Part shown: positions 50,860 through 63,312 of the stretch, piece after piece
How positions within the stretch are numbered: position 1 is the stretch's first letter
How the letters are laid out: every line of letters begins with the position of its first letter
NCBI RefSeq assembly: GCF_001641265.1
Contig: NW_020167526.1
Coordinates: 868,001 to 932,000 of the forward strand
Reading direction: 5' to 3'
From: Pseudogymnoascus destructans
Lineage: Eukaryota > Ascomycota > Leotiomycetes > Thelebolales > Thelebolaceae
Length of the DNA: 64,000 nucleotides
The notes under the pieces: generated by a model
Seen by the model: only the letters and a program-made list of their open reading frames with translations
Databases searched by the model: none
What the model was told of the DNA's origin: nothing
Program-made: the position numbers and the translations under genes

Positions 50860-52069
50860 TCAACCACTACCCGCCTGCTTGTCCAATCCATTGTCGGGTT
50901 TATTCGACTCTGGTTCTTTCCAATCCTTCGGCATCACCCCCCTCGGCTCCCCCCTCACCGGCGGCACATACACGAACGCCTCCTCCCCCCCCCTCACCCC
51001 ATCCAACCTGCAATCCCAGTCAATCCCCGCCTTAATCCTGAAGAACTTCCGGAACTGTCGGAAGGCGACGTCGAAGGTGGAGGGGACCATGTATTCTTTG
51101 ATGTAGGTGGTGGCGGCGCCGGGGCGGTTGAATTTCGCGCCGACGGTGTAGGTGTAGGGGGAGGCGTTGGATTCGAAGAGCTGGGGGGGTTGTTAGGTGG
51201 TGGAGAAATGGGGGAGGGGGGTGTGGAGGGACTTGGGTGGGACGTACGAGGAGGGTGTATTTTTCGACTCGGGTTTTGGAGTCGATTTTTGTGAGGCAGC
51301 TTAAGACCACGAGATATTTGAAGGCTGTGGTGTCGACGTAGACATGGTGGAGGCCTAAATCGTCAGTCTCAGTTCGTAATTATTGTTCTTCACTCTCTTG
51401 GACCATCAGCTGTGAATTCCATGATTTGATAACTGGAAATAGGAACGCGAAATTGGGAAATAGTTGTTCGACTATGTAGTCTTTATTTCAATATAACGTG
51501 CAGAGAGAATAAAAGGGGATAGAGGGGAACAAAGGGGCAAATAAAAAACCACCTACCCGGATCGGCCAATCCCTTCATGGAATTGGCATCCTTAATAAAC
51601 GTTTTCTTGTAAATAGCTTTTGCCTCGCTGAGACGATTCTGTCTCTTCAACACACTTTGAATCTCATGAAAATTCGCCGAAATGACTCTCGGCTTCCCAT
51701 TCTTGGTGAAAATGGAATCTTCCACATAATCCCACTGAACGATTCTGCATCTCGCCTTCCCCAATGAAATTGCCTTCTCGACTGGAACCAGAGACCAAAA
51801 GTCAGAGGGGGGTCACTGAGAAGTAATGAAATAAAAATGAAAATGAAGACAAACTTACTCGCAGAGGATCGCTTCTGGAACTCCTCGATGGTGGTTACGA
51901 GGAGGGTGGTTCGGTCTGTTACTGTGCTGTCGACGCGGCCGCCGTGGCGGGCGATTAGACGCGCGATGTTTAGGTGAGTTCGAGGGAAACGCCCAAAATC
52001 GCCTTGTAGGACAAAGACCTTGCCAGCGAATATTTTGTCTGCTGGCGGCACTGCTGATGTCTTGGCCAT
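50860..52069 (-). CDS. BRCT and WGR domain protein
   Basis: Four exons (52069-51859, 51781-51557, 51354-51248, 51180-50860) give 287 residues. The N-terminal BRCT domain covers about residues 10-100 (FAGKVFVLQGDFGRFPRTHL, ARLIARHGGRVDSTVTDRTT, ... CRIVQWDYVEDSI). A WGR-like domain follows (about 145-260): HHVYVDTTAFKYLVVLSCLT, ENYLL-type strand KYTLLLFESNASPYTYTVG, then FDVAFRQFRKFFRIKAGIDW. The combination is that of the N-terminal half of fungal PARP (PrpA-type) proteins, but the regulatory and ADP-ribosyltransferase domains are absent. The tail VYVPPVRGEPRGVMPKDWKE is proline-rich. A role in DNA-damage recognition is inferred from domains only. Confidence 0.78.
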
Positions 52070-52544
52070 CTTGTCTTACCAGTGAAACTGACTGCTCTTG
52101 GTGAGGTTGTTTAACCCGACTGATGTTGTAAATCAATCAGAACGAATTGAGTTAGTTCGAGCAGTCTCCAAGGGAAAAGATGTAGAGTGAAGCTAAGTGA
52201 GTATGAAATGTTAATACGGTGCTCAAGTATATAATTTGAAATGAGGAAACTGAGTAGAGGTAGGTGTTGAAGATATGAGCAAACCTATACTTTGTCTCTG
52301 GTTGTGCTTGGAACCTACACGGAGTCTAAGTGCAAAGTGAAGGGTAGGCTCTGTCTGAATGTTGTAGATGGAGAGTATGAGGCTGCAATCGACCTACTTA
52401 TGTCCGAATAGGTTTGTTAAGGTGACGAGTGGAAGAGCTTTGTCGACGACAATTTCACATGGCACGCAAGACGACGGCTGAACCTTTTTGTAGTATTAAA
52501 ATCATTGGTCATAAAGACTTCCTGATGAATTTCTCCACCTTCAC
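52070..52544. other. intergenic between trpC 3' end and the BRCT-WGR promoter
   Basis: 475 bp without a gene or clear motif. Confidence 0.4.
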
Positions 52545-54886
52545 TCAACGAATACTCTTTGCCGCCTTGATGAAGGATACGATCTTGTCAAGATCCTGAA
52601 CACCGCCCTCCTCAACACCGCTGCTGACATCAACCCCGATAATCCTGCTGCTCAACTCGCCAACCTCACGAACAGCCTCCACAACGTTATCAGCGGTGAG
52701 GCCACCGGCAAGCATCACGCGAAGCCCTTTGTCTTTCTCCAAGGTTTCCCTAACTTTGCTCATATCCAACTTTTCGCCCGATCCGCCAGTTGCAGAATCA
52801 AGCAATGGTACTGTATGGTAGCCTCTGGAGCCGATGTTGACCTGTTCGGGTGTGAAGCTCTTAACGACCGGGACGGGGATGAGCTTTGCCCACTCCAATG
52901 GCTCATCGCCATGGAGTTGAACAATATCCAGGTTGAATAACTTCTGGAGTCGCAAAACCTCTTCAAGCGATTGGTTTTGGAAGACACCAACCAGTAGAGG
53001 GCGCGCAGATGTCAAAGTAGATGCCGCCGCGGCAAAGAAATCAGAGCCAGCAGTTGCTTTGATCTGTGAATTGGTCTTGACAGTCCTTGGTGTCGCTTTG
53101 TGTACCACCTCAGAAATTGCCAACCCTTCCTCCTCAGACACAGTGCGTTTACGGCCAGGGACAAGTATCATGCCAACAAAATCAACACCAGCTGCAACTG
53201 CCGCTGCAGCAGCTTTGGCAGATCGTGTTCCGCAGATCTTAACCAGAAGAGGCTGTTCTGGCTCATCCTTAGGCGCACCAAGGGAGCCTCCAAGGAGTTC
53301 CGCAATGAACTTGGGCTTGTCACTCGCCCGCATAAGCGCCTCGCCAACAAGAACAGCCCCAACGCCATTCTTCTTATAGGACTCCACATCTTGAGGCCCA
53401 GAAATTCCACTCAGAGCACAGACGATTGTTGTTTCTGGGACTTGGCTCATCAGACGACTCGTAGTTTCCAAGTCAACCTCGAAGCTTGCCAGGTTTCGGT
53501 TATTGACACCAATAACCTTAGCTCCAAGGTCAACGGCCACCTTCATTTCGTCTGCGGTGTTGACCTCAACCAATGGCTCCATCCCTAGAGTCAGGGAATA
53601 TGAGTAGAGCCTTTGGAGAGTTGCTTCGTCCAGCATCTTCACGATGAGTAACACCGTATCGGCTCCGGCAAGTCTTGCTTCGAGTATTTGGTATTCCTCG
53701 AAGATGAATTCTTTTCGGAGTATAGCCGGTCGATTAGGCATGCCTTCCAGCGCTTGGCGGACATAACGCAAATCGTCAATACTCCCCTTGAACCACTCAG
53801 GCTCCGTAAGTACCGAAATAACACTCGCCCCAGCAAGTGCATACTCCATGGCCTGGGCAGGCGCACACGTCGAAATGGATATTATACCCTTCGAAGGTGA
53901 TGCCCGTTTAACCTCGGCCATGAGAGATAGTGGGTATGGGGACAGCCTTAATCGATCCACAAATGATATGTTTGGCAGAGAAAGGTTCATATGATAAGAC
54001 GCCTGAAGGTCACTCGGGCGCTGGGATGGGAGTTGCTTTTGCGCAGCGACAGCAGCCTTTCGGTGGGCAAATATTTTGTCGAGAATGTTCTCTTTCGGGG
54101 AAGAGGCGGCCCCAGGCGGTGTAGGTTTGGACGCAGCTTCTTTTTGAAGCCGTTCGTTCTCCGCCCATGTACCACCACGCATCTTCAAGAAGTTCTTCAG
54201 CATAACCCGGCCCTCCTCAGTTAAGATGCTTTCCGGGTGGAACTGGACTCCTTCTACGACGTATTCTTTGTGACGCACACCCATGATGACACCTTTCCCA
54301 TCATTGTTCTCAGGGCTCGCTATCCAGGACGTCACCTCTAGGGCCTCTGGCAGAGTTGGATGTGTTCCGGCTAGCGAGTGGTATCGTGTAACGGGTAAAT
54401 CCTGTGGAAGTCCCTTGTACATTCCTTTGGAGTCATGTCGCAAAGGCGACGTTTTTCCGTGCAGAATCTCGCCTGCGTACGAGACCTCACCGCCGAAGAC
54501 GGAGAAGATGCATTGCCTGCCAATTGTCAGTTTTCCATAGGTATGAATTGGCAACGTAAAACCCACTGTCCCATACAAACCCCAAGAACAGGAATCTTTC
54601 CTGCGAAACGCTTAATAGCATCTCTGCTTACTCCGGAGTCGGAGCTTGGGTGACCTGGGCCAGGGCTGATGACCAGTTGCGTTGGCTTCTTAGCAGCGAG
54701 TTCCTCCACAGTTATCTTATCATTACGGTAAACTGTAACTGTTGCGCCCTCGAGCACCAGGTATTGGTAAATGTTCCAGGTGAACGAGTCGTAGTTATCG
54801 ATCATAATAAGGTTGGAAGCATTTTCGAGCGGCGCCACGGTGGCATGCCCGTGGGGCGAATGGTCGATCAGTTCAAGAGAAGGCAT
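52545..54886 (-). CDS. trpC: trifunctional tryptophan enzyme: anthranilate synthase glutaminase / IGP synthase / PRA isomerase
   Basis: Catalyses three steps of tryptophan synthesis, one of them as the glutaminase partner of anthranilate synthase component I. Two exons (54886-54567 and 54516-52545) give 763 residues, the normal fungal TrpC length. Order: a class I glutamine amidotransferase domain (about 25-225; [18 protein letters not shown], nucleophile Cys in [11 protein letters not shown], His-Glu in [14 protein letters not shown]); indole-3-glycerol phosphate synthase (about 250-500; [29 protein letters not shown]); and phosphoribosylanthranilate isomerase (about 515-763; [43 protein letters not shown]). 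The single 50-bp intron falls right after the glutaminase active-site loop (Gln codon split). It diverges from NUP188. Confidence 0.97.
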
Positions 54887-55242
54887 GTTGATCTTATAAT
54901 AATTTCTCGCACAGTTTCTTCCAGTGGCCGGCGACCTAAAACCGGCTTGAGAGAAGAGTTTGGGTCATGTACTGGTGTTGAGTGAAAGTGGTATTCTTAT
55001 CGAAGGCAATTGTCCCGAGATATTATTTAGCTGTAGCCTCTAGCGATAGAGTCATTCGGCCCCACATTCACCCACCACAAGTGCGGCACCCTAGGGTCCC
55101 TTGTAAACGCGGTTGCACTATTTCCCGACGCGCCAAATAAACAGCCGCGCAGCACTTGCGACCCTATCAAGACATCGAAGAGCGTTTTGAAGCTCCATGC
55201 CATGCTGCTCCTGCACAGCATACATTGCTGTGCCCGATAGCA
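54887..55242. promoter_or_regulatory. divergent promoter region, trpC / nup188
   Basis: 356 bp between outward-facing starts. No TGACTC general amino-acid control site was noticed by eye, and no TATA box is clear. Confidence 0.4.
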
Positions 55243-58200
55243 ATGGTGTCAAATAATGAGTCGAATTATTTCCCCCCGTTGGAGGAATGTTTATCCAACA
55301 AACAGCTCCTCATGTATGCCTATCCAAACTCTTTGAACTCAAAACCACTCGTACTGACTTCAGCGTAGCTCCTGGGGGGCAGCATACTCGTGCCTCTTGC
55401 ACCTTGATAAATTTGGGACATCGGATTCCCATTTAGAGAGCTTCTTTAGTGACACGCAGGTTCAAAAATTGCTGTCGCGACCTTTTCACCCATTTTCATT
55501 CTCGCAATCCAACACCAAAGCTGCCTTCGAAACCAAAACAGCTGCTATCAATGTTGCTCCGACTAGCAATTGCGAATACGATATCAACAAAATAAAAGAG
55601 GATGCGCTGTGGCTCAGTAAAGAGGTTCAGGTCGATGAGGTTTCAGCGTTGAGGACTATCGTTTTGGAATACCAATCCCGGGCAGCTGCGCAACTCAAAA
55701 GCGAATTCTCGAATGAAGAAGCCGTCAGCCTCAAGACAGCTGCTGGGAATATCAATACCGAGTCTTCGAATCTTCTATCTCTTGCTCTCAGCGCGGCGAA
55801 GAATGCTGCGGGCGGAAATAAATCAGATTCGGAAGAGGATAGACGACTTCGCGCCGTTCAGTTATATCTTACGGAACGCCAGAGTATTCTAGCGTGCAGC
55901 AAATTGATTTTTCATGTCGGCTTCCGCACGTTTGAATCGAAAGGCAAGGGCCTTAACGCTGAGACGACATGGATAGACCGCGTGGCAGAAGCCTTTGTCA
56001 CATCACAGGAGCAGAACCCGGAAAGGTTCTTGCATTACTGCATTACATCCCTGAAGGCAAATTTTGATACCCTGAATGATGGAAGCGGGTGGTTCAAATG
56101 CGAGGGTGGCCGACCTAACTTCGAATCTGAGTGGCTCCAAGGTCGAGTTATTGAGGCAGTGCACTCCCTGGAGATCTCTCTGTTGATCCTGGACTATCGG
56201 AAAGACACTCGTTCAGGTGCAAATGTGCTCGAATGGTTTCAATTCATGTCTGCTTATGGCTTTTTTGAAAACTTTAGCCACCCCGATCCGTCGCTACTCA
56301 CCCTTACGTCCTCTATCCAGTCGCTTGTATCGGTAGTATCGCTATCAATGCTTGATTGCCAAAATACAGTATTGCAGATTTATGACGAAAGCCAAAACGA
56401 GGCCCCGGAGACCGAAGATGGCACGCCATCATATATTACGGACCTCCAGACTATCCTCAAAATACACGAGGTAATTTCCATGGCTGCATTCAATGTGTCC
56501 ACTATCGCTAGTCCAGCAATTCTCGCATGGGCGCTTATTTTATTTGCCATGGAAGACTTGACAAGAAAGAAGGAGGAAGCTCGATCCCGCGCCCTTGAGG
56601 CTACGGAGGATGACGACGAAAACTATGGGTTAAATTCATCAACTGGACCGAGCGCGACAGCTGATACTGGAATTTTCGCGGAAGTGATAGCTACTATCAT
56701 GACCGGACATGAAAAAGAAAGCCCTATACACTACTTGGCAGTCTGTGCGGTAGACCAGATCAAAGTTTTTAGTGTATTATCAATGCTGGCAACCACGTTT
56801 GGCGCGAGCTCTGGGCAGGACCTGGCGGACATTTTTGACTCAAGGATACGGATTATTATCTTAGACGTTATTCGATGCACTACACCCCTGGTCCAATACG
56901 GCGAGGAAGTTGTATCTGCAGCATTGTCGTGCCTGACGGGCGCCACTGATTATTGGAACCAGAACACGTTTCACTCTGCTCGGATTGACGAAAATCCCGT
57001 CACATATTTTATGCAGGATGATTACCTCGTTGAAAGGTTCCTATCTGCAGCAGCGTCGAGATACCCTTACGAAAGCCTTCCATTCTTGAGGTTTATCCGT
57101 GCAATTTCAAGCTGCGAGTACGAGGCAGATGATGGCACGCCTGCTGCCGTCCAGTCTCTCGACAATCTCACATGTTTTATGTTTGCTTTACCACACGACT
57201 TCCGAGACTACCAGACCACACAGGAGGAAGAGAATTTGAATATTGTCGAACTAACAGACAATGTAATGCTATTCAAGCCTCGTGCGAACTTAAGCTTGAT
57301 GTACAGACGAACTGGCTCGGGGGGCGTTTCAACTGGCATAGAACAAATTACGAACGAATTTTGCATTCCAGCTGGCACCCAAGGACGCATTGTTTCAGAA
57401 CGCAATCCTAGGGTTGCTGTGTGGTTCTACGAGTACTCAGGTCTGAAATACTTGGGAAAATTGCTCGAGGCTGGGATGGGTGCTGGAGAATATGTCGACG
57501 CCATCAAAGACCAGCTTGCCTCTCAAGAAGACCTTGTTGAGATTGTTTCGATTTTGGCCACTCTTGTCAGAACAAGCATCCGGATAAACGAGTCGAATGG
57601 CGGGACAGGTGACTCGAACGGGGCAGCCCATCGGATACTTGAGCAAGCCAGTGACGGCCTCGACCGCAACCGCGATATTGTGTTGGTTGTCTTCTCAATT
57701 TTCGAAGAGGAGCTGGAACGACAAGCCGGCGGGTCAGCTTCCGAAGCAAACCTTGATCTTCTCAATGCCTGCGTCCAATTCATTCACGCGTTGGTACCTG
57801 TTCTTCCAGGAAGGGTGTGGCCTTTGATCGCTCGCTCAGGTTTGCTTGACCAAGAAGGCCGTAGTGGTCGTCTTACGACCATACTGTCTGGCATCGAATT
57901 TGTAAACGCAAAGTTTGACTTCTTACTATCGTCAGTCCATCTCTTTGGAGTGTTAGTTGAAGACTTGGTCACACACGCTGTCCTCCGGAAAGGCGGCTTG
58001 AAATCTACTACACAGACTGGCAATACCGATGATTTAGGAACTGGTGTCCCAGATCATGTTCTTTCAAAGGTCACCACATCGTATACCAAGACTCTTCTTG
58101 GGGTGTTTGAAAGTGCTTGCAATTGGCGTTATGCGATCCCCGAGCAACGCCTCTTACTGTCGAAACATATTTCATCTATATTCGATGAGTTGCTGCATTA

Positions 58201-60857
58201 CAACTATGGCATTGGAGAGGATCCATCTTCTGGTTCAAACCTTGCATCGTCACTGGGCCCCGCAGCAAGCCAAGTTGTGGAAACCTTTCTATCGCCAACA
58301 TCGGGTCTTCTCCGGTTCCAATCTTTATTCAGAGGTTTTCTGGACGGATTCGCAACTCCAGAGTCGACGGTCCGGAACCAATATTGTATACTATGGATTG
58401 CACAAGTAAAGTCGATCCTCGGCTTCACGAAGACCTTGATAAAAGTCGGCACGCTACTTGAACGATCAGGTTCGCAGTTAGAAGGCCAACTTTTCAAAGT
58501 TTCACCGCTCATTGCCAGGCTTTACGCTGTTAATTGGGCCTATCGACTGCCTGTTACAACTCTACTCAAGGAACTTGTAATTATTGCATCTGCAAACACA
58601 GGAGAGCCGCCTTCGTTACTTGCTCACCTTGGACAAGAAACATCAAAAAACTTCCTTCACATGCTATTGCAGTTAGGAAAGCCACTAAACAGCGATGACC
58701 ACGTTATTCCGATATGGAACTTGCTGTCTGCTGTTGTTAGCAACCGCCAGCAGTGGTTTGCCATTTATCTTCTTACGGGCAAAAATCCCCGTGATAACTT
58801 GAAAGGGAACGCAAATGGCACAGCCACGAATTCGAAATCTCTGATAAGCATTGCCTTAGGGGAGCTATCAAACATCAAACAAATTCCCATGCCGCGAGCT
58901 CTGGCTATTCTACAATTTATTTCTCTGGCTCAGAATTACTGGCCATGGGCTATGAAAGACGCTCTGAAGAATTCAGACTTCAACACAGCGTTGCTGGATC
59001 ATGTTAGTGGCTTCGAGGCACTGGCTGCATCTGCAAGCACCGATCGCTCGATCGAGGGCGCATTCCAGGCACGTATGGCTGCATATGTCGCTGAAATTTT
59101 AGCCATGCACCTCTATCATTCGCGGCAGTTGAGAAATATTGCCCCTGTCAAAGATATACTCCCCAAACTGAAATATTTCATACGATGCGGAGTTGCAGCG
59201 CCAGCTTATAATGCCTCACTTCAGACCAATCTTAAGAGGAACTTGGAAGCTCGTTATCCTGGCTGCAACCTGCAGAGCTTCAAGTTTACCCAACTACAAA
59301 TCCAAACGCTTGGAAAAGACTATTTTTACAACATAGAACTGGCTAACAAGATGTTATGTTTCCACCAGGCGTGGAAGGGCAAGAAGGGTGACGGCATTAT
59401 TCAAGAGCTGATAAAGGCCAATGTCAACCTATCCGTGGTTGATGCGCAAATAGTACGTTCTGCACCACTCTATACTCGGTCCATTAACTAACAGAATTTA
59501 GTCTCTTCTTCGTGGTTGGGAAATGCTTGCCATTGAGCTGAGCCACAACCTTGGTGGAACAGCAGATATTGGTCCATCAGTCGCCACGATCTCGTGTGAA
59601 ATTGCTCGGGACTGTCTGATATCCAATACTAGGAGTCAGCCTCCGGAGGCTATATTCTCGCGAATTAACCAGACCCGGGCAGACTTTGCGTTGACCTTGC
59701 TACAGAAGCTGCTGCAGACAAACCCAGATACACCAATGTTGAAGGAGCTTCTTCCAATTGCTTGGAGGGCCATTGGCGACTTGCAAACAACCTTTGAATT
59801 GGCCCTGTCGGATGGACCGGAAGCCGCTCAGTATTATAGGACGTTGCTAAAGGTGCTTTTCCTGTTATTACGAATCCACACACGGGAGGACACGACAGAT
59901 CAGCAATTCCGTTCGTCGCTGAATGCCATTCCCGCAGCCGCCCAAGCAAACCTAACTATAGCCTTGGACATACTCGATAATATTGTTGGGCAAGGCTTCC
60001 GAGACCTAGCGACGGCCCTCCACCAGCAATCCGGCTCAATCATGCCTGATGATATCGCCATAATCACCGCCATCCTGCAAAACTGCCTCCTCATGCCCGG
60101 CATGGAGGTCCGAACAGTCGAGGTACAAGCCATTCTCTCCAAGCACGGCACAGCCCGCATGGCCACCGCCCTCTTCTCCTGGGCAGACAAACTGGCCATC
60201 GACGGTGACCCAGTTTACGGCGAGCTCAGCATCCTCTTCCTCCTTGAGCTCTCCACCATCCCTGAGATCGCCGAGCAGCTCGCCGTCGAAGGCGTCCTAG
60301 GCCTCCTCTCCTCCGCCCCTCTCACAGTATACATGCGCCGCGCTAACGTCGGGCCCTTTGCCGATTCCGCGGGTGCGATACGCTGTTACAGCATCTGGGC
60401 ACGCGGTATTCTGCCACTCCTTCTGCATCTGCTCGCGCGCCTCGAGACTAGTATCGCGGCTGAGGTTGCGGTTTTCCTGAGCCAGTTCCCAAATCTGCTG
60501 GAGCAGGCGGAGCACTCGCTCGATTCGAGCGATGACGAGCGACGACCTGGCAGGCCGAGGAGAGAGACTCGCGTGGCGCTGTTAACAGTGTCCGAGGCGC
60601 ATTCGCTGGCACTGCTGACGATGATATTGAATAGCTGCCGCGGTCAAGTGTCGGGCGTCTTGCCGATACCGTGGGATGCTACTACGGTGCTGGAGAGCGT
60701 CGAGTATTGGTTGAGCAGCAGGGTATTGCTGAGCCAGCGGATTGTGCCGCTGGGCTTGACGGAGTCGGAGCTGGAGAGGACGGGGAAGCTGGAGGAGAAG
60801 GTCGTGGATGAACTGCTGGGGCTGAAGGATGTGTTGACGCAACTTAATGAGGGTTGA
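55243..60857 (+). CDS. nup188: nucleoporin Nup188, inner-ring scaffold of the nuclear pore
   Basis: Large alpha-solenoid nucleoporin that binds Nic96 in the inner ring. Three exons (55243-55313, 55369-59452, 59502-60857) give 1836 residues, matching fungal Nup188 (about 1830). Exon 1 encodes NYFPPLEECLSNKQLL and joins through a GCGTAG acceptor to ISWGAAYSCLLHLDKF. A nearer acceptor six bases upstream would break the frame, which decides the junction. The stretch INKIKEDALWLSKEVQVDEV followed by SALRTIVLEYQSRAAAQL and LRAVQLYLTERQSILA is the conserved N-terminal signature. The rest is helical repeat without motifs, including an SH3-like insertion region around TGIEQITNEFCIPAGTQGRI. The last intron has a fine TAACTAAC branch site. 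Confidence 0.92.
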
Positions 60858-61348
60858 TAGGGAGGATTATGGGGGAATTGGTTGGCGTGGGGTTGGAAAA
60901 TATCTGTGAGATACAGTGGTGTTTTTATATCGTGCGTAAAGAATGTTGCGTAACGGACCAGGCGGGGTCATCTGGGAGTTGTGGTGCATCATCTTCATAG
61001 TTTGTACACGCATATTAAGTTTATTGATGATATATGTGTTTTTATATCCGTACAATTCGATTTGCTGTAGCCGTCTTGAAGTCCCCTGTCCTCATAGTCA
61101 CTGAAAATCATCAAGTGAACCTTCAGACCGTGAAATAGAGTTTTTATACTTCTAAACAGATCTATCCTACATCGGACACCCGACTTCTCCGGGTGCTTTT
61201 ACTTCACAACCCATCAAACCCCAGCACCCCATCCCATTCCCGCCGTGTTCCTACATCCCATTCGGCATCCCAGCCCATCTATATGCGGAACAAACACACA
61301 TCATATCTATCGTACACGTCCCCCCTCCCCAGGGCCAATATATGGCGC
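60858..61348. other. convergent 3' region, nup188 / tim9
   Basis: 491 bp, AT-rich ends, no gene found. Confidence 0.4.
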
Positions 61349-61838
61349 TTATTTGGGGGCGTTCATCATCTGCGCCTGCTGCTCCGAGAAGCGCTGTCCT
61401 ATCCTCTCGCTACCAGCCATGAACTTCTGCACGCAGCGGTTGACGCAGCCGGACTCGCGGGAGATGAGGGACTTGGTGGTGAAGTCGTCAATGCAGGAGT
61501 CGAAGCAGCGGTCGACGAGGCCGGAGAACATCTGTGGGTTGCATGTTAGCAGGTGTATTGGTGACGAGATCATTGGTGGTGGGTGGTGTTGATGGTCCGG
61601 CTGGAGCTGGTTTGGGGATGCGAGAGAGAGATGGGGGGTAGACATACGTTCATGAACTCCTTCATCTGCTTACGCTCCATGCGCGCCTGGAATTCGCGCT
61701 GCTCCGAGGCATTGAGTCCGAGTCTGCGAGAGAGAGAGGCTGTTAGTAATCGGCTATGTAAATTTCTGGCCTTCCTCTGCCCGACGGCATCGATTGAGCG
61801 AGTAGTAAGTTGGCTGGGTGAACTGCTTACCCGTCCAT
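61349..61838 (-). CDS. tim9: mitochondrial intermembrane-space chaperone Tim9
   Basis: Small Tim protein that with Tim10 escorts hydrophobic precursors to the TIM22 and SAM machineries. Three exons: 61838-61831 (8 bases), 61723-61648 and 61531-61349, giving 88 residues. The product begins [20 protein letters not shown], continues KQMKEFMN, and has the twin CX3C motifs CFDSC and CVNRC, followed by [20 protein letters not shown]. Length and spacing fit Tim9 rather than Tim8, Tim10 or Tim13. The tiny first exon is supported by a GTAAGC donor and by the conserved MDGL start. Confidence 0.93.
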
Positions 61839-63312
61839 ATTGCTATATTGGTAGCGGGTATTATATTGGTGGGTATGGTGTGAAGAGGTACGTGGTCGGG
61901 GATGGTATAGATGGTAGTGTGAGCTTTGTTTGGTGATATAAATCCTGTGAAGCTTGAAACATTCGTAGTTCCTCGAGTTTAGCGGCGACTGAGTTAGCGG
62001 TACGTACCATGGCTAGCGTTGGGACATTTTAAGTTGCTCTTTGGACTCGCGAATGGAGCCAATGGGAGGGTTGGGGGGGGGAGGGGGGGGAAATAGGTAT
62101 GTCCGTCCCCGGCTTGGGGTCCTCAGGCTGTAATTCAGGCCGCAACTAAGCAGTATGCATCACTCAGAAACTCCCGTCCTTCTGATATTTCAAATTCTTC
62201 ATATTCTGCACCATGATGCTGCTTTCATGCAGTGCACATCATGAGTTTGTGTTTCCGTATTTCATATCCTTTTCCCTCGCCTTCGCCTTGGCGTCCAGTT
62301 GCAGTTGCGCTTTCCCTGTTATCACCTCTGCCTGCGTTGACCCCGCCGCCGCCACAAACACAACACACTTCCCCTCAAAGCGGTCCCTTCTGAAGAGGTA
62401 CAACCCTCTCCAAATGGAGGTTGAATGCGTGGCCTTGTATTTATACTTGTATTTATATATGTATTTCATATATAGATATCGTTCGGTGACTGGGATGTTC
62501 TGATGGGAGTACAATCTCTATGGACGGCGCATAGCTTGCTTGATTGAGCGGGCAGGCAAGCAATCAGGAGGTAATGTAACTCCGCCGTCTATATTAATCC
62601 TTGGGCGTCATCTTACAGAGGCATTCACAGTATATATATGAGTATATCATCCATATCAATCACAATTAATATCCTCACTATACCTCATATCTTATTTGCC
62701 TTTCTTCTACTCGTGCTTCTTCTTGGATCCCAAGCGGTAAAGCCGTTTTTTAAGGTATGGTACACCTACCGGTCTCTCTCTAGCCGCCCAAATCCGGCTA
62801 AGAGTTCTGTAGCGCCTGGAACTTCTATCCCACAGCGTCTACTCCTCCACATCTCCCCAATAGCCGCAATCACAAATAGGAAGACCATTCTTTTCTATCC
62901 CATACCTTCAATCATACCACTTACTCTATACCCAGCGGCGACCCTACCAGTCTCTGATTTGAACCTTTCTCGCCTTGTCGCATACATACCGACCCCACGC
63001 CAACGGCACACGGAAGACGCGACACTGACTCTCCGCCCCCCCGCAAACACTCACTCTACACCTCGCAATCCTGGGGGAACGACCTTCTGCGTTATCGCGT
63101 GGCTCTGAATCTAAGAATTAAACCATCTACCCTCCAGGCGACACAGTTCCGCATGTTCAAAATCCACACAGGCGGTCACATATAAGCAGCGCCAAGTTTC
63201 AATTTGCGACAGCGCCATACCAGCCACACACCAACATTCGATATCCTCTTCATACCTGCGAGTGATTGTAGTTTTAGCTATTGCTCACCTCAAAGCTTGA
63301 GCAAACGCCACC
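61839..63312. promoter_or_regulatory. divergent intergenic region, tim9 / RhoGAP
   Basis: 1.47 kb between outward-facing genes. It contains a G-run near 62085 and a pyrimidine-rich leader just before the RhoGAP start. A 156-residue open frame at 62638-63108 begins with a hydrophobic stretch but has a repetitive, promoter-like composition; I do not call it a gene. Confidence 0.45.

Noticed and set aside
62638..63108. 156-codon frame with a hydrophobic N terminus
   Set aside because: Repetitive, low-complexity composition, no conserved-looking block, and it lies in the RhoGAP promoter. Could be revisited with RNA data.
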